Source of the DNA: Bacteroides sp. 519
Lineage (GTDB): Bacteria > Bacteroidota > Bacteroidia > Bacteroidales > Bacteroidaceae
Length of the DNA stretch: 64,000 nucleotides
NCBI RefSeq assembly: GCF_010500955.1
Contig: NZ_QVMJ01000009.1
Coordinates: 80,263 to 144,262 of the forward strand
Direction of reading: 5' to 3'
Part shown: one piece after another, positions 1 through 9,272 of the stretch
Layout of the letters: each line of letters starts with the position of its first letter
Position numbering within the stretch: the first letter of the stretch is position 1
The notes under the pieces: generated by a model
What the model was told of the DNA's origin: nothing
Databases searched by the model: none
What the model saw: the letters and a program-made list of their open reading frames with translations, nothing else
Translations under genes and position numbers: made by a program

Positions 1-1013
1 CTTCTTTAGATATTAATGCTATAGGCGATTTTGATAAAATCATTTTATTGGAAACCATTCCTGAAAGTATGATAGGTGAAATTGAGAAGGTATTTCTTAC
101 AGACTTATATATTGTTATATGGGATTCTAAAATGCATAGAGTTCTATGTTTTGATTTTGAAGGGAATTTTATTAGATGCATAGGGAAAAACGGTGGAGGA
201 CCAGAGGAATATATTAAGATTGCAGATGTATATATGAAAGACGAAAATTGTATTTCTATTCTGGATAGTAGTACAAAACGAATAATAGAATATAATATAA
301 TTGGAGAGTATAATTCCTCTTATCAACTGCAAGAGTATTTATATTCATTTTACCCAGATGAAAATGGTTTTTGGGGTATAAATGGTTATCAAAACGACCA
401 AAAATATGATCTAATTTATATATCGTCTGAAACCAATAAAATTGAAGCTGGTTTTTTTCCAGGTAATTCAAAAATAGCAATGCGTCCTACAAATCATTTT
501 GTGAAGAATGAAATAAGTAATGAAATTCTTTTTCATTCTCAATATATTGATGTTATTTATAAGATAGAGTCTAAAAATGTAATACCATGGCTTTGGATTG
601 ATTTCGGAGATAAAAGGAACCCTTATACAGATTTGACAAGTTCTAATATAGATGTTGATTTAGCTTCTGCAGAATTTATGGGTCATATAAACAATTTGCA
701 TATATATAAAGATAACCTGTTTTTTTCTTTTCATGATTATCATGGATTGTCGAAATCTTATGATTCTTATAATGTTTATGTGTCGTTGAACAATATGAAT
801 TCTATTGTATATCAATATGATATAAAACATTCGCCCGATCTGAAAATACAACCACTTCCAGATATTGTTGGTTTATCTAAAGGTAAACTCATTTATCAGA
901 TTAATCCGGAGTTTTTACCAGAAAATATTTTTCAGGAAAAATATGCAGGAACACAATTAGAGAATATTACATCTGAATCTAATCCTCTTTTAGTATTATA
1001 TAATCTCAAATAA
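1..1013 (+). CDS. Six-bladed beta-propeller protein, 5' end missing
   Basis: The reading frame is open from the first bases of the window, so the start and any signal peptide lie upstream and about 336 C-terminal residues are visible. The TTG at 48 is only the first start-like codon. The blade signature GNFIRCIGKNGGGPEEY resembles KKGEGPEEL in the gene at 2216 and KKGRGPGEF in the gene at 7906, which marks all three as relatives of the NHL-like/TolB-like six-bladed propellers common in Bacteroidales. Such proteins are usually exported and surface or periplasmic; ligand and role are unknown. It is followed after 31 bp by a DUF4221 lipoprotein on the same strand, so it probably belongs to the same operon. 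Fold call fairly sure, function not known. Confidence 0.75.
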   Translation, partial: SLDINAIGDFDKIILLETIPESMIGEIEKVFLTDLYIVIWDSKMHRVLCFDFEGNFIRCIGKNGGGPEEYIKIADVYMKDENCISILDSSTKRIIEYNIIGEYNSSYQLQEYLYSFYPDENGFWGINGYQNDQKYDLIYISSETNKIEAGFFPGNSKIAMRPTNHFVKNEISNEILFHSQYIDVIYKIESKNVIPWLWIDFGDKRNPYTDLTSSNIDVDLASAEFMGHINNLHIYKDNLFFSFHDYHGLSKSYDSYNVYVSLNNMNSIVYQYDIKHSPDLKIQPLPDIVGLSKGKLIYQINPEFLPENIFQEKYAGTQLENITSESNPLLVLYNLK

Positions 1014-1044
1014 ATAATAAGTAAACTATGAGTTCCTTTATTAT

Positions 1045-2190
1045 ATGAAAAATGTTTTTTTTATTTTATTATTCCTTTGTCTTATTTCGTGTGAAGACAC
1101 AAAAGTAGATTTGATGTCACTTGTAGGAAGTAATAAATATATTACTTTTCCAATAGATCATAGCACAAAATTACCAGAATTGTTTGTTTTTCCTTTTTCT
1201 GACAAAGGAAAAGAATTTTTGAGTTTTCAAAATCAAAGAAATGAAATTTTAATTTACGAGAATATTACAGGAAATTTTGTTAAACGGGTGAAGATTGATC
1301 TGGAAGGTAGCAATGGAATCCCCGGTGGATTTTTAGGCTTTCATATTCATAATTTTGATAGTATTTTTATATCTAGCCTAATTACACCAACTCTTTTTCT
1401 GGTAGATACAACAGGAATTTTAAAAGAAAAAATAGATTATAGTATAACCAAAAACCAAAAACAATTATTAGGTGTTGTACTTGCTGCTGATAATCCTTTA
1501 ACAATATTTAAAGAAAAAATATTTGTGCCTCAATACATTAATATGCTTTATAAAGAAAATATGGCATCTAAAAGTCATATTGGAGCTATAATTAATTCAT
1601 TAGATGGTTCAATAAATGAGTTGCCAATGAATTTTCCACCCTTAATTGATTATACTGATATTGGTACTTCTGCTGGATTTGGTGCTCATTACAGTAAATG
1701 TTTTGATGGAGAGAAATTTGTCTATCGCTTTTTTCATGATGATAAACTACGAATAGCATCGATATCTCATGAATCTATTGAAGAAAAGCCCATCAAAAGT
1801 AAGTATATGCCAACTGCAGAAGTTTTAAGAATGAACTCCCAAAATCCTTTTGAAGTAGTAAAAGCAATGTATGAGCATCCTTCGTATGGTAGTATTATTT
1901 ATGATAAGTATAGAAAGGTGTATTATCAGATAGTGTTCCCTAAATTTGAAATGGATTCTAATGATGATCCATTTAAATTGTCATCTTCAGGAAGGGCTCT
2001 TTTTTCTATAATGATACTCGATCAAGAATTAAACTGTATTGGAGAAACTATATTTCCTAAATATATTTATAATTCAAAACTATTCTTTGTTTTAGAAGAT
2101 GGACTATATATTAGTACAAGTCATATTAAAAATTCCAATTACAACGATGATGTCTTGAAATTTGAGAGGCTTGATTTGGTGAAAAGATAA
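1045..2190 (+). CDS. DUF4221-family lipoprotein
   Basis: A 381-residue protein with a lipoprotein signal (MKNVFFILLFLCLISC, Cys16 as the lipidation site). The body resembles the DUF4221 family of Bacteroidales, a beta-rich, probably propeller-like family of unknown function, with strand-turn repeats such as FISSLITPTLFLVDTTG. ATG at 1045 is the only start that keeps the whole signal peptide. It lies between two propeller genes, with 31 bp upstream and about 25 bp to the chosen start downstream, so co-transcription is likely. Export to the periplasm or outer membrane is inferred from the lipobox. No catalytic motif is visible. DNA here is markedly AT-rich compared with the housekeeping genes later in the window. 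Confidence 0.7.
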   Translation: MKNVFFILLFLCLISCEDTKVDLMSLVGSNKYITFPIDHSTKLPELFVFPFSDKGKEFLSFQNQRNEILIYENITGNFVKRVKIDLEGSNGIPGGFLGFHIHNFDSIFISSLITPTLFLVDTTGILKEKIDYSITKNQKQLLGVVLAADNPLTIFKEKIFVPQYINMLYKENMASKSHIGAIINSLDGSINELPMNFPPLIDYTDIGTSAGFGAHYSKCFDGEKFVYRFFHDDKLRIASISHESIEEKPIKSKYMPTAEVLRMNSQNPFEVVKAMYEHPSYGSIIYDKYRKVYYQIVFPKFEMDSNDDPFKLSSSGRALFSIMILDQELNCIGETIFPKYIYNSKLFFVLEDGLYISTSHIKNSNYNDDVLKFERLDLVKR

Positions 2191-2215
2191 AGTGATGTCA
2201 ATATTTAAAGTATTT

Positions 2216-3235
2216 ATGATGAAAAATTTTATAATTTTATTGATTTTTATTGGAACTATTTGTTCTTGCAAAACAGAAAACACTTCACTTCTGTTGATTG
2301 ACAATTTTGAAAAAGTAAAGAAACTGACTTTACATGAATATAATTACCCCCATGATTCGCTGATGAAGCCTAGTGTTATCTATTCGTATGGAAATTATAT
2401 TGTTTCATCTGATCTCGGATCAGATTATCTATTGTCTGTATTTAATGCAGAAACACAAAGTTATGTTCGTTTTCTAAAAAAAGGAGAAGGTCCCGAAGAA
2501 CTACTTGATATACAGCAATTGGGAGGCTATGATGATTCTGTTTTTGTGAAGAGCACTTTTGGGAAAATGCTTTTTATTTATTCTTTAAAAGAAAATTTAC
2601 TATCAAGAGTGTCTATACCAGAGAATACTGTTTCTTTATTTCTTGATGATCATTTAATGATAACCACCAACAATGGAAAGAGTAGATATGGTATACATAA
2701 TTTAAACACAAAAAGTTCTAAAGAGTTTGGACTGACCATCCCTTCGCAAGAAGAGCTTTCATGTGTTTTACAAGGATTGTGTACAGGAAATGCAATTAAC
2801 GACAGAATAGCTTGGTTTTCAATGTATGGCGATGTATTCGAAATATACGATTATAGCAATATGTCGGAAATAAAAGACATAAAGCAGTTTGTTGGAGCAA
2901 TGCCTATTGTTAAAATGGAAGGAGGCGCACCGATTTTTTCTTTAGATTCAAAATTAGGAGTACCATCAGTTACCTCTAATAACGATTATATCTTTGTTTT
3001 ATATAGTGAAAAAACATTGAAGGATGCAGTGACATTAAGGGATGAAGTGTTTTTGTCAAATAAGATATTGGTGTTGGATTGGAATGGAGCATTTATTGAA
3101 GTTTTAGAATTAAATCATCCTGTACGTTCTATATCTTATAACCAAGAAAAAGAAATGTTATTCTGTTTAGGATATGATAATGAGATGAATCCAAAAATAT
3201 TATTTGCGAGAAAAGATGAGTTTATATTTGATTGA
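2216..3235 (+). CDS. TolB-like/BF3164-type six-bladed propeller lipoprotein
   Basis: The frame opens at a GTG at 2192, but the signal peptide begins at the double ATG at 2216/2219 (MMKNFIILLIFIGTICSCK), so the later start is preferred. The lipidated Cys is one of the two in ICSC. The mature part contains VRFLKKGEGPEEL, the same blade motif as in the propellers at 1 and 7906, and resembles the TolB-like six-blade propeller lipoproteins (BF3164 type) of Bacteroides. These families are often found clustered in Bacteroidales, in some genomes next to NVEALA-type small peptides; no such small peptide gene was found here. Role unknown; envelope location inferred from the lipobox. Confidence 0.7.
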   Translation: MMKNFIILLIFIGTICSCKTENTSLLLIDNFEKVKKLTLHEYNYPHDSLMKPSVIYSYGNYIVSSDLGSDYLLSVFNAETQSYVRFLKKGEGPEELLDIQQLGGYDDSVFVKSTFGKMLFIYSLKENLLSRVSIPENTVSLFLDDHLMITTNNGKSRYGIHNLNTKSSKEFGLTIPSQEELSCVLQGLCTGNAINDRIAWFSMYGDVFEIYDYSNMSEIKDIKQFVGAMPIVKMEGGAPIFSLDSKLGVPSVTSNNDYIFVLYSEKTLKDAVTLRDEVFLSNKILVLDWNGAFIEVLELNHPVRSISYNQEKEMLFCLGYDNEMNPKILFARKDEFIFD

Positions 3236-3303
3236 ATAATTCTAGATTTTGTATCTCAGTTTGCTATATTTAACATTGTTATTTAAAATGATTTATTTGA
3301 CCA

Positions 3304-5151
3304 ATGACTAAATTAAAATTCTTGTTGCTTTTAAAATTGATTCTTGTTGCTTTTTCTTGTCAACAAGAAAAAAGTAAATTGGATCATGCAAAAGAATTTG
3401 CAGGAAATAATAGAATAGAGTTAGAAAAAGTATTGAAACATTATGCAAATGATAGTTTAAAATATAAAGCAGCCTGTTTTTTGATAGAAAATATGCCTTA
3501 TTATTATTCTTACAAACATGAACGTATTAATCAATATCAAAAGGAATATTATCAATTAGTAGAAAATAATCAATCTTATGATAAAGCAATAGAAATTCTT
3601 CGTCAGAAATATGGTGTTCTCAATCCGAATGAATACGAAGTAGTATATGACGCTCACATTATCACTGCCAACTATTTAATAAACAATATTGATTGGGCAT
3701 TCAAGGTTTGGGAGGAAAAGCCATGGAATCGAAATCTTAGTTTTGAAGAATTTTGCGAAACCATACTTCCATATAGAATTAGTACCGAACCATTAGAATA
3801 TTGGAGAGAACATTATTACGTTACTTATCAACCAATTTTAGATTCTTTATTGATTAACTCGAACGACCCTAAAGAAGCCATCGAAGTTTTGTGGGAATCC
3901 ATTCATGCAAAACAATGGCTTTATAACGAACAAAAACCATTCGGCTATCCGTTTCCTGGTGCAGTAACGTTAGATACAGTTCATCGTATTGGTGATTGTT
4001 ACGAATTTAATAATTTTGCAATTTATTTAATGCGTGCATTAGGTATTCCGGGAGGAACGGATGCTTATCTAAAATACCCGTACGACGATGATCGCCATTT
4101 ATGGAATTATGTTCCTGATGCGGATGGTAACCTGTGGATTTTTTCCATAAACGGATATCTTCCAGAGCTGGGATCGGGAAAAGAATTCCCTATGATGGGA
4201 AGTGTATTTCGCACCTGTTTCGGGGTTCAAGAAAACAGTTTACCAATCATTACCAACGGACGAAAAGATTTGCCACCTTTATTAAATACTGTTTTCAAAA
4301 AAGATGTGTCGCATTTGTATCTACACAATGCTTCGATAGAAATCGAAATCGAAAAAGAGAATCTAAAAGATTCGCTGTTGTATCTCTGTACATTCAGTCG
4401 GAATGGATGGACACCGATTCGATGGTCGGTTTGGAAAGCCGGAAAATTTATTTTTCCGACAGTTGAAAAAAATACGTTGTATGTTCCTGCTTATTACATT
4501 AACGGCAAACTTTTTTTTGTTCAAGGAGCAGGTAAGGTAAATGATGATGGAGTTTTTGTTTCGTTCATTGCCGATACAATTAATACACAAACTTTATCTG
4601 CCAAACGAAAATATCCATATAAAAAATCATGGTTCAGCTATCGCAAGCGAATTATCGGTGGTAAATTTCAAGTCTCGAACGATTCAACTTTTCGAAACGC
4701 CATAACCTTACATACCATCAATAAAGAAACAGAGATGCGTTGGTATAATGTTAAATTGAATACATCCGGAAAATATCGATATATACGTTATTTATCCGGA
4801 CCAAGAGGACATTGTAATATGGCTGAATTAGAATTTTTTGATAAAGAAGGAAAAAAACTTCACGGCAAAATAATCGGAACAGAAGGTTCGTATCAAGGTA
4901 GAAATGATAACCAAAAAGAAGCCGTTTTCGATCGCGATCCTTTAACGTTCTTTGATGCCATAAACGCAAAAGAAAGTTGGGCTGGGTTGGATTTAAGTGA
5001 ACCGAAAGAAATAAAAGAAGTCAATTACCTCTTTCGGAACGATGATAATAACATTCGTTTGGGCGACGTGTATGAATTGTTCTATTTTGGAGAAAAAGGA
5101 TGGAACGTTTTCGTAAATAAGTATATTTGTATCGGCATTTTTTTTCCCTAA
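3304..5151 (+). CDS. Transglutaminase-like lipoprotein, C-terminus disrupted
   Basis: The open frame gives 615 residues. A lipoprotein signal ends at Cys19 (LVAFSC). A transglutaminase/protease-like core lies at about 225-280: Cys232 in RIGDCYEFNN, His265 in RHLWNYV and an Asp at 272-274 in DADGNLW form the expected Cys-His-Asp triad. The C-terminal third looks like the discoidin-like domain usual in this Bacteroidales family (RYIRYLSGPRGHCNMAELEF). The stop at 5149-5151 is abnormal: the same frame continues at 5152-5259 with ALFWLKNHSRGKEEIPFFF and a normal family-like ending. Frame +1 between about 5123 and 5158 also reads family-like (FFFPNDI), so two compensating indels around an 8-T run (5138-5145), or sequencing errors there, are the simplest explanation. 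Substrate unknown; envelope peptide or peptidoglycan cleavage or cross-linking is possible. Confidence 0.75.
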   Translation: MTKLKFLLLLKLILVAFSCQQEKSKLDHAKEFAGNNRIELEKVLKHYANDSLKYKAACFLIENMPYYYSYKHERINQYQKEYYQLVENNQSYDKAIEILRQKYGVLNPNEYEVVYDAHIITANYLINNIDWAFKVWEEKPWNRNLSFEEFCETILPYRISTEPLEYWREHYYVTYQPILDSLLINSNDPKEAIEVLWESIHAKQWLYNEQKPFGYPFPGAVTLDTVHRIGDCYEFNNFAIYLMRALGIPGGTDAYLKYPYDDDRHLWNYVPDADGNLWIFSINGYLPELGSGKEFPMMGSVFRTCFGVQENSLPIITNGRKDLPPLLNTVFKKDVSHLYLHNASIEIEIEKENLKDSLLYLCTFSRNGWTPIRWSVWKAGKFIFPTVEKNTLYVPAYYINGKLFFVQGAGKVNDDGVFVSFIADTINTQTLSAKRKYPYKKSWFSYRKRIIGGKFQVSNDSTFRNAITLHTINKETEMRWYNVKLNTSGKYRYIRYLSGPRGHCNMAELEFFDKEGKKLHGKIIGTEGSYQGRNDNQKEAVFDRDPLTFFDAINAKESWAGLDLSEPKEIKEVNYLFRNDDNNIRLGDVYELFYFGEKGWNVFVNKYICIGIFFP

Positions 5152-5266
5152 CGATATCCTACAAAGGCTTTGTTTTGGTTAAAGAATCATTCGCGTGGAA
5201 AAGAAGAAATTCCTTTCTTTTTCGAAAACGGGGAACAAGTATTTTGGGAACTAAATTGAAGATGCA

Positions 5267-6163
5267 TTGAAAGATAATTTAAAAGATATACTAAGGCGAA
5301 TAAAGCAGCTTTTTACAAAGATACTAAACCTCTGTTTTTATCTTTGTCTAGCTTTTATTGTCTTTCTGTTTCTTCAGGTTTTCTGTTTTGCATCCTTTCG
5401 TATCCCCTCCGACTCAATGGAACCCTCTTTGAAAGAAGGAGATTATATATTAGTAAACAAATTAATTCAGGGAGCTCGGCTATTTAATATACAAGCTGCT
5501 TTTAACAATGAAGAATTTAAAATACGCCGCATGTATGGATTTGGCAAAATAACATATAACGATGTATTGGTTTTTAACTTTCCGTATGCCAAATCTTCCT
5601 GGGATAGCATAAGTTTTGATATAATGCGTTATTATGTAAAACGGTGTATAGCGTTGCCGGGAGATACATTGGAAATACACAGTGGAGTTTATAAACTAAA
5701 AAACAAAGAGTTACATTTAGGAAACAGTCAATCGCAAAAAGATATTTCTATGTTGTCAGATTCGTGTAAATATGTTCAAATGGAAACCTACCCCTGGAAT
5801 AAAGATATGAACTGGACCATCAAAGAATTTGGTCCGCTTGCAATACCCGCAAAAGGACAAATTATTGCGGTAGATAGTATGACCCATATTCTGTATCATC
5901 AACTAATTTCATGGGAACAGAAAAAGAAACTGAATCGTAAAGAATCACAAATTTGTTTGGGCGATAGTGTTATATATCAATATCAGTTTAAGCACAATTA
6001 TTATTTTGTTAGTGGCGATAAACTGGAAAATTCGCAAGACTCCCGTTACTGGGGGCTGCTTCCGGAGGAATATATTGTAGGTAAAGCTACAAGAATTTGG
6101 AACTCAAAAGATCCGTTATCGAATAAAATCAGGTGGAATAGAATATTGAAAAAGATTGAATAA
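5267..6163 (+). CDS. lepB: Signal peptidase I (S26 family)
   Basis: A 298-residue type I signal peptidase that cleaves signal peptides of exported proteins. One N-terminal membrane segment (about 20-43) precedes box B, FRIPSDSMEPSLKEGD, with nucleophile Ser50. The general base is Lys125 in YYVKRCIALPGD, and box E appears near the C-terminus as SGDKLENSQDSRYWG. The start is a TTG at 5267 just after an in-frame stop at 5252-5254; the first in-frame ATG would remove the catalytic Ser, so a non-ATG start is required. The gene follows the interrupted transglutaminase gene and precedes the O-antigen-ligase-like gene by one base. Its position among exported proteins suggests a dedicated rather than housekeeping copy; that is inference. 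Confidence 0.88.
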   Translation: MKDNLKDILRRIKQLFTKILNLCFYLCLAFIVFLFLQVFCFASFRIPSDSMEPSLKEGDYILVNKLIQGARLFNIQAAFNNEEFKIRRMYGFGKITYNDVLVFNFPYAKSSWDSISFDIMRYYVKRCIALPGDTLEIHSGVYKLKNKELHLGNSQSQKDISMLSDSCKYVQMETYPWNKDMNWTIKEFGPLAIPAKGQIIAVDSMTHILYHQLISWEQKKKLNRKESQICLGDSVIYQYQFKHNYYFVSGDKLENSQDSRYWGLLPEEYIVGKATRIWNSKDPLSNKIRWNRILKKIE

Positions 6164-6164
6164 T

Positions 6165-7808
6165 ATGCCGAATTTGCTCAGAAATATTACATCTTCACTG
6201 CTACTGATAATTGGAACAATTATAGTTTTGGGTACTGTTTGTATCACTTATCCCGAACTATCATCCGGCGAAACAGCTGGACAGCTGTATTATATTGGTT
6301 GGACTTGTATCATTTTTTGTATAGCAGGATTAGTTGCTGCAATTCTTTCCGTGCCTCAAAAACTATTCTATCCAAAGTTTTCCTGCATACTTTCATGGAT
6401 ACTAATTGGGTTGGGAAGCATACAAGCCATTTGGGGTTTGCGACAGATTTATGGCTTTACTACTTCCAATCATTCTTTATTCAATCTTACCGGATCGTTT
6501 TTTAATCCCGGTCCTTATTCAGGATACCTGGCAATGGTATTACCTATCTGTTTATACGAGTGGTTAAGGGTGAGAAAAATAAAATCAAAGAATTATTTTA
6601 TTCAATTAAGATATTACATATCCCTATTGGGGATGTTATTGATTGTGTGTGTACTTCCTGCCGGTATGAGTCGTTCGGCATGGATAGCAGCAGTTGTATC
6701 TTGTTGTTTTGTGTGTTCAGTTCATTATTCATGGTTTGTGAAATTAAAGCACGCATGGAGTGTATATAGAAAGCAAATGGCAGTTGGTAGTATAATATTG
6801 TTTATCTTGTTGGGCCTCATTGTTATCTTTTTGTTTTCTATTAAGAAAGATTCTGCAAGTGGTCGCCTCTTTATGTGGAAAATCAGTACACAAGCAATTC
6901 TGCAAAAACCACTAACCGGCCACGGAGCAAACAGTTTTGCAATAGCTTATGGCAATGCGCAGGAAACATACTTTGCATCAGGTAATTATACAGAACAAGA
7001 AGAACTGGTTGCCGGCAGTCCTGAGTATGCATTCAATGAATACCTTCATATTGCTTTAGAATGGGGCATCCCTGTGCTGGTTGCTGTTTTATTAGTTATA
7101 TTTATTTGCCTCTATCTAGGCATAAAGAAACAACGAATCGGTATAAGTGCAGCTATTATTTCGTTGTTGATATTTGCTTTCTCTTCTTATCCATTTCAAT
7201 TACCGGTTTTTGTTATTACATTTATTTTTCTGTTAACAGCTTGTGTTTTAGAGGCAAATAGATACTGGTTAGGTTTATTTGCTCTGTCTCTTGGTTTTAT
7301 GGGTTTTGTTTTACAGAAAGATAGTATGTATAAAGAGTGTTGTAAATGGACCCAAAGCCGGATGCTTTATCAGGCAGGTGCTTACGAATCGGCCATCAAA
7401 GAGTATGCCGTATTGTATCCTTCCTTAAAAAGACATCCGGCTTTTTTATTTGAATATGGGCATGCACACCATAAACGAAGTAACTATGTACGTTCAACAG
7501 AAATATTAAAAGAGGCTGCACAGTATAGTTGCGATCCGATGATATTTAATGTGATAGGTAAGAACTATCAGGAGCAAGGACAATATGAGGAAGCAGAGTA
7601 CTGGTTATTGCGTTCAACAAACAGGCTTCCGGGAAGAATTTATCCTTATTATTTGTTGGCTAAATTATATGCAGAACCAGCGTTCTATCAACAGGAAAAG
7701 TTTAATAAAATGGCTGAATTGGTGTTGACTAAAGAACCGAAGGTACAGTCGACGGCTATCAGGCAGATGCGGGAGGAGATACAGAAAATGGTTCCGAAAT
7801 ATAAGTAG
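6165..7808 (+). CDS. O-antigen ligase-like (Wzy_C) membrane protein with TPR tail
   Basis: A polytopic membrane protein of about 547 residues. Around 10 hydrophobic segments fill the first 390 residues, with the Wzy_C/O-antigen ligase signatures GSFFNPGPYSGYLAM and a large external loop containing KPLTGHGANSFAIAYG. The soluble C-terminal part (about 400-545) has helical TPR-like pairs (FEYGHAHHKRSNYVRSTEIL). The frame also opens at TTG 6156 inside lepB, but ATG 6165 follows the lepB stop by one base and is the better start. Members of this superfamily transfer glycan chains to lipid A or to protein (WaaL, PglL types); the acceptor here cannot be read from sequence. Pairing with lepB and exported propellers suggests modification of exported proteins, which is inference. 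Confidence 0.8.
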   Translation: MPNLLRNITSSLLLIIGTIIVLGTVCITYPELSSGETAGQLYYIGWTCIIFCIAGLVAAILSVPQKLFYPKFSCILSWILIGLGSIQAIWGLRQIYGFTTSNHSLFNLTGSFFNPGPYSGYLAMVLPICLYEWLRVRKIKSKNYFIQLRYYISLLGMLLIVCVLPAGMSRSAWIAAVVSCCFVCSVHYSWFVKLKHAWSVYRKQMAVGSIILFILLGLIVIFLFSIKKDSASGRLFMWKISTQAILQKPLTGHGANSFAIAYGNAQETYFASGNYTEQEELVAGSPEYAFNEYLHIALEWGIPVLVAVLLVIFICLYLGIKKQRIGISAAIISLLIFAFSSYPFQLPVFVITFIFLLTACVLEANRYWLGLFALSLGFMGFVLQKDSMYKECCKWTQSRMLYQAGAYESAIKEYAVLYPSLKRHPAFLFEYGHAHHKRSNYVRSTEILKEAAQYSCDPMIFNVIGKNYQEQGQYEEAEYWLLRSTNRLPGRIYPYYLLAKLYAEPAFYQQEKFNKMAELVLTKEPKVQSTAIRQMREEIQKMVPKYK

Positions 7809-7905
7809 ATTGTATGCAAAGAATGAATTATTGTTAAATAATTAGGGAGAATAAGAAATAATACTTTTCTTGCGATTAAATCAAGAAACCATTTAAAATC
7901 AAAAT

Positions 7906-8976
7906 ATGATGAACCCTATTGCAATTTTCCTGCTCTCTTTTTTAAGTATCTTAGGTGTTAACAATGCTAAGAATCAACAATCTGATGTTGAAGTGATTAA
8001 AGTTGATTTCCAGAAAGAGTATAAACATAAAAAATTTCCATACACAAATTATTCCATGACCATTCAGAAACTGGAAGAAAGTGAAGACTATCCAATAGGG
8101 CAAGTTGATAAATTAATTGTAGATCATAATAGAATTTATATATTAGATAGCTCAAAAGCAAAGTCTTTATTTGTTTATAACAGAGATGGTAAGCTACAAC
8201 ATATCATAAATAAAAAAGGAAGAGGACCTGGTGAGTTTGTACTTCCTGATAATTTTAATATTGAGAAAAAGACAGGCAATATTGTTATCATGGATACCAA
8301 TTCACGTAAGTTTATATATTATTCCCCCAAAGGAGAGTATATAAAAGAAATCAAATATGATTTTATGGCTGTCGACTTTATATTAGATAAGGACGATAAT
8401 ATCATTGTGAACAATGGAAATTTTTCCGCGGAAAAAACTGATGGTTTCTTTTTATTTAAATTGAGCCAAGATGGAAAGATGTTGGATAAGTTTTTCCCTT
8501 CTACACCTTTAAACCCTTCTGTTGCAGCATTTAATCCGCGGAAGTCATTAAGGAAATATGGTACCGGAATATCTTTTCTTCCAACAGTAAGCAATTGTAT
8601 TTACTTGTTAGATGGCAATAAATCTAAAGCTATGTATGAAATTGATTTTGGTAAAGATTGGCCCTCGAAAGACTTTTTTGAAAAAGCAGCTAATATGCAT
8701 CCATTAAAAGTAAGAGAACAAATACTAGATAATAATTATGCTTTCTTTCTGAATTATATTCAAACGAAAGATGTTTTACACATTGATTTTTATAAAGGAA
8801 AAAATTATTCGTTCTATTACAATAAAAAAACAAAGCAATCACTCTTATTAAGTATGGAGGATGAAAATGTTTCATTTCCACTTGCTACTTATAATGATGA
8901 ATTTATTTTCATAAAGTACAATGAAGATACTGGCGAACCAATTGTTGTTTTCTATACAGTTGATTTTGATTTGTAG
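7906..8976 (+). CDS. Six-bladed beta-propeller protein, secreted
   Basis: A 356-residue protein with an N-terminal signal peptide that lacks a lipobox Cys (MMNPIAIFLLSFLSILGVNNAK, cleavage after NNA likely), followed by a six-bladed propeller. The blade motif LQHIINKKGRGPGEFVLPDN matches the family signature seen in the first and third genes of the window. ATG 7906 and 7909 are both possible. It lies 97 bp downstream of the ligase-like gene and may have its own transcript. The stop codon region runs directly into an inverted repeat at 8976. Ligand and role are unknown; export without lipidation distinguishes it from its lipoprotein relatives. Confidence 0.72.
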   Translation: MMNPIAIFLLSFLSILGVNNAKNQQSDVEVIKVDFQKEYKHKKFPYTNYSMTIQKLEESEDYPIGQVDKLIVDHNRIYILDSSKAKSLFVYNRDGKLQHIINKKGRGPGEFVLPDNFNIEKKTGNIVIMDTNSRKFIYYSPKGEYIKEIKYDFMAVDFILDKDDNIIVNNGNFSAEKTDGFFLFKLSQDGKMLDKFFPSTPLNPSVAAFNPRKSLRKYGTGISFLPTVSNCIYLLDGNKSKAMYEIDFGKDWPSKDFFEKAANMHPLKVREQILDNNYAFFLNYIQTKDVLHIDFYKGKNYSFYYNKKTKQSLLLSMEDENVSFPLATYNDEFIFIKYNEDTGEPIVVFYTVDFDL

Positions 8977-9110
8977 GTTATAGAGTAGATAAAGGTTATA
9001 AAGTAGATAAAGATTATAGAGTTAGTTCATTTTATAATGCAACATCAATATTTATGCTTTTATCAACTTTATCATCTTTATCTTCTTTATTATCTTTATC
9101 AACTTTAAAA
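8976..9110. repeat. Inverted repeat built of tandem short words
   Basis: The left arm (about 8976-9022) repeats words of the type GTAGATAAAGGTTATA and the right arm (about 9057-9110) repeats the complementary words TTTATCAACTTTATC and TTTATCTTC. About 35 bp of non-repeated sequence separates them. It begins at the stop codon of the propeller gene. It is one of the short-word inverted repeats scattered through this window. With the promoter at 9236 it fills the gap before the efflux operon. Confidence 0.7.
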
Positions 9111-9235
9111 ACAATATGTCCATTGAAAAAGAATAAACGAAATACAGTAAATGTTTAATTTATAGCAGTTTAGTTTATGATGTCAACAAGCAGTTTGTCC
9201 ACCTCTAAACAAGAGGAATTATTGAAATAATAAAT

Positions 9236-9243
9236 TATCTTTG
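9236..9243 (+). promoter_or_regulatory. -7 box of the RND efflux operon
   Basis: TATCTTTG matches the Bacteroidota -7 consensus TAnnTTTG exactly and lies 29 bp before the adaptor start codon. No convincing TTTG -33 box is found at the usual 19-21 bp distance. Confidence 0.45.
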
Positions 9244-9272
9244 TCTCATTCAAAGCAAAAAAACAATACAGC

